Positions 1 to 5,846 of a stretch of 7,279 bases of DNA are shown piece after piece. Source of the DNA: JAVKSL01 sp039583695 (lineage in GTDB: Bacteria > Actinomycetota > Acidimicrobiia > Acidimicrobiales > JAJPHD01). The stretch spans positions 1-7,279 of the forward strand of contig JAVKSL010000123.1 of assembly GCA_039583695.1 (NCBI GenBank). The letters run 5' to 3'. A program made the translations under genes and the position numbers. Positions within the stretch are counted from its first letter, which is position 1; each line of letters begins with the position of its first letter. The notes beneath the pieces are model-generated. The model saw only the letters and a program-made list of their open reading frames with translations. It was not told the DNA's origin and did not search any database.

Positions 1-211
1 TGGTCGGGGCGGAGCCCTGCGTGGTCGTGGGCTCGGGGGTCCCGCCTACGGGCACTCCGGCGGTGGTCGTGGATCCGGTGGTAGTGCTCGAGGCCGCCGG
101 CTGGTTGGAGGACCCAGCCGCTGTCGCAGCCGCGGGAGAACCCAGGAGTTCGGCCGCGGCCAGCAGGGCTCCTGAGCCCAGCACAGCCGCGGCGGCTGGG
201 ATGAGCCTCAC
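1..211 (-). CDS. N-terminal part of an exported protein with Ser/Thr-rich linker (truncated by window edge)
   Basis: A GTG codon at 211-209 opens a frame that runs to the window edge (70 codons visible). The GTG overlaps the ATPase stop as GTGA, so translation is probably coupled. The product starts MRLIPAAAAVLGSGALLA, one Arg followed by a hydrophobic stretch that fits a signal peptide or N-terminal anchor. Next come an Ala/Ser-rich segment and a Ser/Thr/Pro/Gly linker (SSTTTGSTTTAG, then TPEPTTTQGS). No catalytic domain is visible. In Tn916/pCW3-type systems the gene after the VirB4-like ATPase encodes a VirB6-like channel protein (TcpH/Orf15) or a peptidoglycan hydrolase (TcpG/Orf14). Actinobacterial VirB6/TrbL-like proteins often begin with a signal peptide and such a linker. 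Position makes either plausible, but this is inference. No clear Shine-Dalgarno sequence precedes the GTG. Confidence 0.6.
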   Translation of the reverse strand, partial: MRLIPAAAAVLGSGALLAAAELLGSPAAATAAGSSNQPAASSTTTGSTTTAGVPVGGTPEPTTTQGSAPT

Positions 212-2433
212 CAGTGCCGGTCCGGGGTGGTGTTGAAGGCTTTGCGCAACTCTTCGGTCACCAGGTCCACGTCCAGCACCCCCACTCGCCCGTCGAGGTC
301 CCGGAACAAGCACTGGCCGTTGCGGAGTCCCGCAACCAAGCGGGCGTGCTCCTGTGCTGGCTCTACCTTGGCCAGACGAAGTACCTCGCCCAGCTCGGAC
401 TCGTCGGTCGAGCGGAAGCAGAAGCTCGCCCCGACGTTGTTGGTCACCGCTTCGTCGCACAGGTCGCCCGCGTTCTGCGACACGAGGAGAAGGGCCGTGT
501 TACGGGAGCGACCGGTGCGCGCCAGACGCTCCACCAGGGATCGCCCGACCCGGCTCTTGGTCATCGCCCAGGCCTCGTCGAACATCACCGCCTTGGGTAT
601 GCCCGGCGGCGAGTCCGTCACCAACCGGTTGCACAAGGCGGTGACCATGCCCATGAGCGCGACCGACAGCCTCTCGGCCAGGGTGAGGTCGGATGGTTCT
701 AGCCCTGGCGGCGGGAGGTCGATCCCGGGGAAGGACAGGGCCATGACTACCCCGGCGCTGAAGCGCAGTGGGGGCCGTGCCCGCGCGCCGGCGAAGCACA
801 GCCTGCTCAGCGGCAGGTCGGCCAGGCTCTCGAGCGCGCTGCCCGCAGATCGCACGGCGGAGGAGGGCGAGCGCCCCAGCCGCCGGACCATCCCCAACAG
901 GCACGGAGTGCCGCTAGCAGACTCCTCCCCGGCGCAGTTGAGCAGAGCGTGCTCCATCCCCCCGCCGAGAGAGGGCGGCAAGAGCGCCTGGAGGACGCCC
1001 ACGGCCAGCAGCCTGGCCTCGGCCAGGTCCGAGGTCATCCGGAACGGGTCGAGCAGGCCCGCGTGCTCCGGGCCCAGCTCCACCTGCGCTGCATCCTCCA
1101 TCCCCGGGAGCTGGAGAAGCCCCCGGGCATCTCCCTTGGGGTCCACCGTGACCACCGCGGTCCCTCGCAGCGCCATCTGGTACACCAGCAGCTGGGCTAG
1201 GGTCGTCTTGCCCTCCCCCGGGGCGCCGCAGATGGCCACCGTCGTGGGCCGGTTGGCCAGCGGGGCCGCCAGCGGATCAAAGTGGACGGCCGACCGCCGG
1301 AACCCGGCGGTGGTGCCGATGTAGGGTCCGGAGGCGTCCCCCAGCTCCGAGGATCCGTGGAACATAGACCCCGCGAGCGTGATCAGCGGCTGGCGCTGCT
1401 GGTAGGCGCGCTGGCGGAGGAACCCCCCGGGCATGGCCTCCATCATCAGGCTGAGCTGGTCTCCCCTCGGGCGAACCAGCTCGATGCCCAGGTCGCGGTA
1501 GGAGTCGATCAGGTCGCCTACGGCACGGGTCAGACTGGCCTCGTCGGCGGCGGCTACCGCCAGGCGTGGCCAGGTGTAGGCCAGCGGGGCCTGGGAGGAC
1601 GTCACCAGGTGCTCCAGCTCCGTCGCAGCCTCGATCGACTCCGCCAGCCCCAGGGGGACCGCGCTGCGCGTCCCGGCAATGTGCGCCGCCTGGTCGGTCG
1701 CGTCGACCAACCTCCGGGACACGTCACGGGCTGCCTGCCTGGGCGGGACCACCTCGAAGCGCACGCTCGCTTCGACCTCGACCCCTTCGCCCACGACCGA
1801 CTCGAAGCGCTGGAGCCACTCGCCCCCGGGGTAGGGCAGGGTCGGGGGGAAGCGTACAGCGACCAGGAAGGCCACGTAGGACTGGCGGCCCGAGCAGCTG
1901 AGCACCAGGTGGCGGGGAGCGTTGCGCACCTGGACGGGAGCACCCCAGGCGTGGAGGCCCAGGCCTCGACGCCAGCCGCGGCGGAGCAGCCAGCGCAGGT
2001 CCTGGTCACTGGCCGCGACGGCGCGCAGCTCCGAGGTGGCCAGGGAGCGACCGGTTGCCTCCAACTTGTCTCGGTTGCTCCCCGCGGCGCCGAGGTAGAC
2101 CTGGCGCGTGGTCAGCCCGGCCCCACCCAAGTGCGTAGCCACCTGCTCGAGGTAGGCCGTCCAAGCTCTACCCCCCTCCCCCGGGGTCACCTCCAGCCCC
2201 AACTTCCAATCCCCTACCGACCACGGCCGGGCAACCACCACCAGGTGGCAGGTCGCGGGGCGCATCCCGCCCAGGGCGGCGGCGGCGCCAAGTGCCAGGC
2301 CGACTCGCTGATCATACCCGAGCACCTCGAAGCTGACCGTGGGCAGCCTCCAGTACCCCCACAACCCGTCCCCCCAGTCCAGGACACCGTCTTCTACGCG
2401 CGGGTAGCCACGCCGCCCAGCCCTTACCATCAC
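208..2433 (-). CDS. VirB4/TcpF-like ATPase of a type IV secretion-like system
   Basis: A 741-aa P-loop ATPase of the VirB4/TraC/TcpF type, expected at the inner face of the membrane, where it powers assembly or substrate movement. The N-terminal ~380 residues are the variable VirB4-like region. The motor domain carries Walker A GAPGEGKT (403-410), VDPKGD (430-435), Walker B AVMFDEAW (615-622, Asp619/Glu620), a conserved RTGRSRN segment (639-645) and VSQNAGDL (651-658). All key motor residues look intact and length is normal for the family. The start is either GTG at 2433, which makes a GTGA overlap with the tcpE-like stop and sits 7 nt after GGGGAGG (2447-2441), or ATG at 2430. The next gene overlaps this stop by 4 nt. 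No transmembrane segment is evident. A coupling ATPase (FtsK/TcpA type) is less likely, because the upstream neighbours match the TcpD-TcpE-TcpF order. Confidence 0.87.
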   Translation of the reverse strand: MMVRAGRRGYPRVEDGVLDWGDGLWGYWRLPTVSFEVLGYDQRVGLALGAAAALGGMRPATCHLVVVARPWSVGDWKLGLEVTPGEGGRAWTAYLEQVATHLGGAGLTTRQVYLGAAGSNRDKLEATGRSLATSELRAVAASDQDLRWLLRRGWRRGLGLHAWGAPVQVRNAPRHLVLSCSGRQSYVAFLVAVRFPPTLPYPGGEWLQRFESVVGEGVEVEASVRFEVVPPRQAARDVSRRLVDATDQAAHIAGTRSAVPLGLAESIEAATELEHLVTSSQAPLAYTWPRLAVAAADEASLTRAVGDLIDSYRDLGIELVRPRGDQLSLMMEAMPGGFLRQRAYQQRQPLITLAGSMFHGSSELGDASGPYIGTTAGFRRSAVHFDPLAAPLANRPTTVAICGAPGEGKTTLAQLLVYQMALRGTAVVTVDPKGDARGLLQLPGMEDAAQVELGPEHAGLLDPFRMTSDLAEARLLAVGVLQALLPPSLGGGMEHALLNCAGEESASGTPCLLGMVRRLGRSPSSAVRSAGSALESLADLPLSRLCFAGARARPPLRFSAGVVMALSFPGIDLPPPGLEPSDLTLAERLSVALMGMVTALCNRLVTDSPPGIPKAVMFDEAWAMTKSRVGRSLVERLARTGRSRNTALLLVSQNAGDLCDEAVTNNVGASFCFRSTDESELGEVLRLAKVEPAQEHARLVAGLRNGQCLFRDLDGRVGVLDVDLVTEELRKAFNTTPDRHW

Positions 2434-2882
2434 CCCTGGGCCTCCCCGGAGGCCTCAGCGGGTGTGGGCTCCCCGCATGCATCGGTGGAACCGTCTACGA
2501 CAGAAGCAGTCGGGGTCGCCGCCTCACCCGCCTCACCCGCCTCACCCGCCTCACCCGGCTCACCCGGCTCACCCGGCTCGGCGATCGTCCGGGGCTCCAG
2601 CAGGAATCGTGCCTGGCTGGCCAGCCAGGCCCCGGCAGGTTTCTCGTCGGCGACCGGCTGGGTCGAGTACCACGCCAGCGCGGCGGGCGGGACCACGAAC
2701 GCCCAGGCGCTTGCCGGGTCGAATCCGATCCCGGCAGCGCGGGCCACCAGCCAAACCAGCACCACGCCGAACGCGAAGACGCCGAGTTGGACCAGCTCCA
2801 CCGGTCGGGGCAGCTCCCAGTCGTAGATCGCGTACAGCTTGCGACGCAGCGTGAAAATAGAGGTGTAGGTCGGCAGCTCCAT
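2430..2882 (-). CDS. TcpE-family conjugation membrane protein with collagen-like C-terminal tail
   Basis: A 150-aa protein. The N-terminal ~95 residues match the TcpE pattern: a short N-terminus with YTSIF, a basic RRKLY segment, DWELPRPVELVQLGVF (21-36), then two hydrophobic helices (about 31-51 and 55-73). TcpE is a small membrane component of Gram-positive Tcp-type conjugation machinery. Residues after ~100 are not typical of the family: an acidic Gly-Glu-Pro/Ala repeat (EPG three times, EAG three times, about 102-120), then a low-complexity acidic end with one Cys (136). Start ATG 2882 lies 10 nt after the preceding stop, with only a weak GAG as ribosome site. The stop overlaps the ATPase start. 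The family call rests on the N-terminal half. The role of the tail is unknown, and it probably faces the cytoplasm if both termini are inside. Confidence 0.8.
   Translation of the reverse strand: MELPTYTSIFTLRRKLYAIYDWELPRPVELVQLGVFAFGVVLVWLVARAAGIGFDPASAWAFVVPPAALAWYSTQPVADEKPAGAWLASQARFLLEPRTIAEPGEPGEPGEAGEAGEAGEAATPTASVVDGSTDACGEPTPAEASGEAQG
2522..2575. repeat. Six tandem 9-bp units encoding a collagen-like Gly-Glu-X tract
   Basis: On the + strand the unit reads CCTCACCCG four times (2522-2557), then GCTCACCCG twice (2558-2575), and decays just after. Read on the - strand in the tcpE-like frame the units give GEP/GEA triplets. Units are identical within each block, which suggests recent expansion by slippage. 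The array is in frame, so copy-number change would lengthen or shorten the tail without a frameshift. Confidence 0.92.
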
Positions 2883-2892
2883 ATCTGGACTC

Positions 2893-3147
2893 TCAGGTCA
2901 CGATCCCGAACGCGGCGGCAGCCTGGCGTGCCAGGCTCACGTAGACCTGCGGGGCGTACACGAAGGTCCCCACGGCCACCCCGACCACCGCGAACTCCAC
3001 CACCCGGACGAACTTGCGCCGCACCAGCAAGGCGATGCCGCCCACGCCGAGGGCCGCCAGGAATACGTTTCCCACCAGCACCTGCACCCAGTGCAACAGC
3101 CCGGCCCCCGGCCCGCCGGCCGCAGCGCCGATAGCCGCGACCAGCAT
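2893..3147 (-). CDS. TcpD/VirB2-like small membrane protein (two helices)
   Basis: An 84-aa protein with two hydrophobic segments (about 22-42 and 50-66) separated by a basic loop, RRKFVR (43-48). It has a Gly/Ala-rich N-terminus and an amphipathic C-terminal end. Two helices with a short positive loop resemble TcpD-family and VirB2/TrbC-like subunits of type IV secretion. The call depends strongly on position, since it sits directly before a TcpE-like gene and a VirB4-like ATPase. Start ATG 3147-3145 overlaps the PAAR-like stop by one base (TGATG) and is preceded by GGAGG lying inside the end of the PAAR gene, so translation is probably coupled. A longer frame exists upstream (to 3498), but it lies over the PAAR gene in another frame and is not believed. 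There is no obvious cleavable signal peptide. Confidence 0.72.
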   Translation of the reverse strand: MLVAAIGAAAGGPGAGLLHWVQVLVGNVFLAALGVGGIALLVRRKFVRVVEFAVVGVAVGTFVYAPQVYVSLARQAAAAFGIVT

Positions 3148-3533
3148 CACGGCACCTCCACCGTTAGCGCTCCGGGCTCCACGACCTTGATGACCCCGCC
3201 CCAGGTGCACAGGCACGTGGACATGCTGTCGAGGGCCGGCATGCCCCCGAGGAGAACGGTGGGGGCGCCTGGAACCCACGGAGCCGGCGTCGCAGGCACG
3301 CAGGGCATGGGCGTATAGACGCCCAGCTTGGCCGTGGCCGCCGCCACCTCGGGGTTGGATTCGGTGGTGCACAGGCCGAACGGCGCGACGTTCTCGATGG
3401 GGATGTGGTCCATGATCGTGGCCGCGGGCTGCTCGCAGGCCAGCACCCGGTTGATTGGCAGCACCAGCAGGGTGCTGGGCTCGGACCCGCAGCTGCACTC
3501 GGTGACTGCCAGGTTGACGACTTGCTGGGGCAT
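3147..3533 (-). CDS. DUF4280 PAAR-like spike-tip protein
   Basis: A 128-aa protein that matches the DUF4280/PAAR-like family end to end: CSCGS near the N-terminus (13-17), LPINRV (25-30), PAATIMDH (36-43), PFGLCT (51-56), PMPCVPATPAPWVPG (75-89), LLGGMPAL (94-101) and CLCTWGGVI (107-115). PAAR-like proteins form the sharpened, metal-bound cone on the VgrG/gp5-like spike of contractile systems and can carry effectors. Seven Cys (13, 15, 33, 55, 78, 107, 109) and His43 are candidate metal ligands. Length is normal, with no fused effector domain. Start ATG 3533 follows an excellent AAGGAGG, the best ribosome site on the - strand, so output is probably high. In the eCIS setting this is the likely tip. 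In this operon it lies immediately before T4SS-like genes. Confidence 0.88.
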   Translation of the reverse strand: MPQQVVNLAVTECSCGSEPSTLLVLPINRVLACEQPAATIMDHIPIENVAPFGLCTTESNPEVAAATAKLGVYTPMPCVPATPAPWVPGAPTVLLGGMPALDSMSTCLCTWGGVIKVVEPGALTVEVP

Positions 3534-3538
3534 GATCT

Positions 3539-3545
3539 CCTCCTT
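3539..3545 (-). promoter_or_regulatory. Strong Shine-Dalgarno site of the PAAR-like gene
   Basis: AAGGAGG on the - strand, 5 nt before ATG 3533. It lies in the 28-nt gap after the exported Ig-like gene. It is close to a perfect anti-16S match and stronger than those of the flanking genes, which fixes the PAAR start and suggests high translation within the operon. Confidence 0.8.
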
Positions 3546-3561
3546 CGATGCCGTGCGGTTT

Positions 3562-4389
3562 CTAGGAGCGGAACTCGAGCTGGGCCGGGGTCCCTCCGGG
3601 CTCGACGGAGGGCTCGACCACCAGGTAGGTTGTGCTCACCGTCGGGAACCCGTTGCCACTGGCCACGATCTCCAGGTCACCCAGAGCGCTGTGCGGGAGC
3701 ACCATGATGGTCAGGACCAGCCGGCCGCCTGGGTCGGTCAGGGCGCTCACCGGCGCGCCAAGGTTGGCTGGCCAGGACACCGTGACCCTGCGATCCGGCG
3801 GGAAGCCAATCCCGTAGACGGTGGTGGGCCGCCCGGAGGGCCCGTCGGGCGGGGAGACCACGATCTGGGGGGAGCTCTCCACGTAGCTGACCGAGCTGAC
3901 GCCCCCACCCGGGACCGGGGGGAACGACTGTGGAGCGACGTCGGGCAGGCCCGCGGACGGTGTGGGCCGCACCGTGCAACGGGTCCCGGTCGGGACGTCC
4001 GGGTAGCGGATGGCGCCGCTCCCGGTCAGGCTCCCCTTGAAGGACTCGCCGTTGTTGCAGGTGATCACGTAGTGGAGAGTGGGCGGGGTGGTAGTGCCGA
4101 GCGTGAACGGGAGCCCTCCGGCCGGCCCGAACGACACCGAGCCCCTGATCGGCGCGCCGGCCGTTGCTGCCACGGGCGAGGTGGCGGCGGTCGTAGCCGA
4201 GGCTCCGAGCTTCCTCGCAGCCTGCGCCCCGAAGGCCACCGAAGTGATGGCAGCCGAGGTGGTGGCATTGGTAGCGCCCGCGGCCGCCCCTGCGCCAGCA
4301 GGGGGAGCTTCGCTCAGCAGCCAAAGGCAGCCTGCACCCAGTGCCAGCGCTCCCAGCCCTGAGGCCACGCCCGCCCGGCGCTCAGCCAA
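3562..4389 (-). CDS. Exported or membrane-anchored Ig-like protein of unknown function
   Basis: A 275-aa protein that I cannot assign to a named family. A basic n-region (ERR, 3-5) and hydrophobic stretch (about 8-26) form a signal peptide or anchor. An Ala/Thr-rich linker (30-80) follows. Then comes a beta-rich region (about 82-142) with two Cys (111, 138) that could form a disulfide outside the cell. Last is an IPT/TIG-like Ig segment (about 175-260): SPPDGPSG, then YGIGFPPDRRVTVSW, then a strand-rich end. The chosen start is TTG 4389, 4 nt after GGGGG. It overlaps the upstream stop by 8 nt and keeps the Arg residues needed for a signal peptide. GTG 4368 is an alternative that would lose them. 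Cys21 lies in the hydrophobic stretch but is not in a good lipobox. It lies between two injection-system genes, so it may be a surface or wall-zone accessory. Confidence 0.75.
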   Translation of the reverse strand: MAERRAGVASGLGALALGAGCLWLLSEAPPAGAGAAAGATNATTSAAITSVAFGAQAARKLGASATTAATSPVAATAGAPIRGSVSFGPAGGLPFTLGTTTPPTLHYVITCNNGESFKGSLTGSGAIRYPDVPTGTRCTVRPTPSAGLPDVAPQSFPPVPGGGVSSVSYVESSPQIVVSPPDGPSGRPTTVYGIGFPPDRRVTVSWPANLGAPVSALTDPGGRLVLTIMVLPHSALGDLEIVASGNGFPTVSTTYLVVEPSVEPGGTPAQLEFRS

Positions 4390-5659
4390 GGTATCCCCCG
4401 AGATAGGCGGCGGGCTGGCAGGCCAGCTTGGCCGTGGTGGGGTTGGCGCAGGTGGCCGACAGGGTCACGGGCGTTCCCGCGGGGAAGCTGACTGGCGAGA
4501 CGAAGTGAAAGTCCAGGTCCCGGAAGTTGGACAGGTTCTCGAAAAGGACCACGGAGCTGCCCCTCATCAGGCTCACGGTCCCGGCGTCGCCGTCGGGGTT
4601 CTCGAAGACGACGTCGGTCAGCTCGAAGCCGTCCTTCTTCGGGATGCCTGCCAGGGACGAGGAGGCGGTCTGGCCAGGTGCCACGCTGAGCGCCACCCTT
4701 CCGCCCGTCGCCGTAGTCAAGGGACCCGCCGGGATGGTGGTAGTGGTGGTGGCGAACACCTTGCCTGTTGCCTTGGTGGCGGCCTGAGCCGCCGACCCCG
4801 CGGCGCGCTGGGCGGCGGCGGCGGCGTTCGCTGCGTGCTGGGAGGCCATGAGGGCCTTGTGCGCGCTGGCCACAGCCTTGGCCGACTGCTGGCGGGCCAC
4901 TGCCCGGGCCTGGGAGCGGATGTTCGGGCGCAGCAGGCCGTACCACACTGCCACCGCGGCCGCCACCAGGGCGGCCAGCGCCATCAGCGCCCTGGGCAGC
5001 CAGGGCGGGAAGACCGCCTCGTGCAGTAGCGAGCCCTCACAGCGGATCGGTGCCTCCTCCCCCGGCCTCGCCAGGATTGCGAATGGAAGCGTCTGCGGGG
5101 ATCCCTTCCAGATCCAGTGGCTGGTGGTGGCGGTCACCCGGGCGAACATGGTCGCCCCGGCCGGCACGTCGAGCTCCTTGGGCCGCACCTCGAGAATCAC
5201 GGCGCCCCCGGCATCCGCCCCCGCCAGCGTGCAGGCCAGGGGCACGTTGCCCCGGTTGTCCACTGCCAGGCGGTAGCGCGCGGAGTGCCTCGCCCTGCCA
5301 GCATGGGGAATTAGCTCGGCCACGGTGTCGCTGAAGGCGACGACCTCGATGCTGCCCTCCTCCACCGTGGACCCCTCGGGATCCTCCCGGGAGCTCACCA
5401 TCACTCCGAAGTCGTAGGTCCCCGCTCGCGGGAGTGAGCTTCGGGGCGGGGCAAAGGTGACCCGGGCGCGGCCCTCGCCGCCAGGGAACAGCGACAGGGC
5501 CGGCGGTTCCACGCTCGCCCAGGGGGCCATCTCGCCGAGAACCCCCAGGGTGACCTCGTCGACCACGGACCCGTTGTTGCGCACCAGGACGTCCAGGCTG
5601 GCCGCTCGTCCCGCCTCGACGGTGAGGCCCGTGGCAGACAGCGTCGCGCTCGCACCCAT
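4382..5659 (-). CDS. eCIS-associated bitopic membrane protein with N-terminal Ig-like (NEW3-type) domains
   Basis: A 425-aa protein of a family I know from actinobacterial eCIS loci, often annotated "hydrolytic protein" although no catalytic motif is seen. Residues 1-110 and 111-215 look like two Ig-like domains of the NEW3 kind (VRNNGSVVDEVTLGV; FSDTVAELIPHAGRARHSA; VDNRGNVPLACTL). One hydrophobic helix follows (about 222-244), then an Ala-rich, probably helical or coiled segment (248-300), a Thr linker (TTTTTIP, 304-310) and a C-terminal beta domain (315-425). That last domain has FENPDGDAGTV, NFRDLDFHFVSP and two Cys (404, 414). Lack of a signal peptide suggests N-in/C-out, though Arg residues after the helix (244, 248, 252) argue the reverse. 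A role as membrane anchor or docking protein for the particle is inference. It may correspond to CisA of Streptomyces, which I cannot verify. Start ATG 5659 follows AGGG by 8 nt. Frame upstream to 5848 runs through the promoter region and is not believed. Confidence 0.8.
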   Translation of the reverse strand: MGASATLSATGLTVEAGRAASLDVLVRNNGSVVDEVTLGVLGEMAPWASVEPPALSLFPGGEGRARVTFAPPRSSLPRAGTYDFGVMVSSREDPEGSTVEEGSIEVVAFSDTVAELIPHAGRARHSARYRLAVDNRGNVPLACTLAGADAGGAVILEVRPKELDVPAGATMFARVTATTSHWIWKGSPQTLPFAILARPGEEAPIRCEGSLLHEAVFPPWLPRALMALAALVAAAVAVWYGLLRPNIRSQARAVARQQSAKAVASAHKALMASQHAANAAAAAQRAAGSAAQAATKATGKVFATTTTTIPAGPLTTATGGRVALSVAPGQTASSSLAGIPKKDGFELTDVVFENPDGDAGTVSLMRGSSVVLFENLSNFRDLDFHFVSPVSFPAGTPVTLSATCANPTTAKLACQPAAYLGGYLG

Positions 5660-5759
5660 GCCAGCCACCCTAAGAAGCCTCGCCCGGCGCGGACAGGTCC
5701 TTCCGGCCAAGAAAAGGGGCACGAGCGCCGAGGCGTTGAGTCCTTGTGGAGTGCCCGTT

Positions 5760-5769
5760 GAGCGCGCTC
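5760..5769. promoter_or_regulatory. Perfect 10-bp palindrome, candidate operator
   Basis: GAGCGCGCTC is self-complementary over 10 bp and sits mid-way in the divergent region, just upstream of the -10-like CAAAAT. It overlaps one GTTGAG copy. A LuxR-type HTH protein is encoded next to it and could bind here as a dimer. Palindromes this short arise by chance in GC-rich DNA, so confidence is low. Confidence 0.3.
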
Positions 5770-5831
5770 TTTCAAAATGCAGGTTGGTGCCAGTTGACCC
5801 AGGTGCCCACTCAACCCCGTGGGCTGAAGCG

Positions 5832-5838
5832 AAAGGAG
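5832..5838 (+). promoter_or_regulatory. Shine-Dalgarno site fixing the regulator start
   Basis: AAAGGAG lies 8 nt before ATG 5847. It is the only strong ribosome site in this frame and decides the start against the longer open frame reaching back to 5457. Confidence 0.8.
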
Positions 5839-5846
5839 CCTCTCGC

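Larger units (their letters stand above)
5660..5846. promoter_or_regulatory. Divergent promoter region between the two operons
   Basis: 187 bp between the divergent starts. This is the only stretch where both gene sets can be switched together. GTTGAG occurs at 5735-5740 and 5757-5762, and its reverse complement CTCAAC at 5810-5815. GTGCCC precedes both an upright copy (5751-5756) and the inverted copy (5803-5808). A -10-like CAAAAT (5773-5778, + strand) could serve the regulator gene, but no good -35 pairs with it. On the - strand TAGGGT (5672-5667), seven bases before ATG 5659, could be a -10 for a nearly leaderless transcript, or simply contain the ribosome site. Promoter positions are tentative. 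The divergent arrangement is certain if the gene calls hold. Confidence 0.55.

Noticed and set aside
21..236. 71-codon + strand frame at the left edge
   Set aside because: It is the complement of the exported-protein start on the - strand. It has no ribosome site and shows low-complexity Ala/Pro/Val composition.
2522..2575. Tandem repeat considered as a CRISPR array
   Set aside because: Units are 9 bp, directly abutting without spacers, and in frame with a coding sequence.
1282..2826. 514-codon open frame on the + strand
   Set aside because: It lies antisense to the ATPase and TcpE-like genes, has unnatural Arg/Pro/Gly/Gln-rich composition and no recognisable motif. The - strand products have family motifs, so this is a GC-rich shadow.
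4326..4334. Lipobox-like context around Cys21 of the exported Ig-like protein
   Set aside because: The residues before Cys are LGAG, so the usual Leu/Val at -3 is missing, and the Cys is followed by more hydrophobic residues. A signal peptide or anchor fits better.
3328..4362. 344-codon open frame on the + strand
   Set aside because: It is antisense to the PAAR and exported Ig-like genes, low complexity and shows no family pattern.
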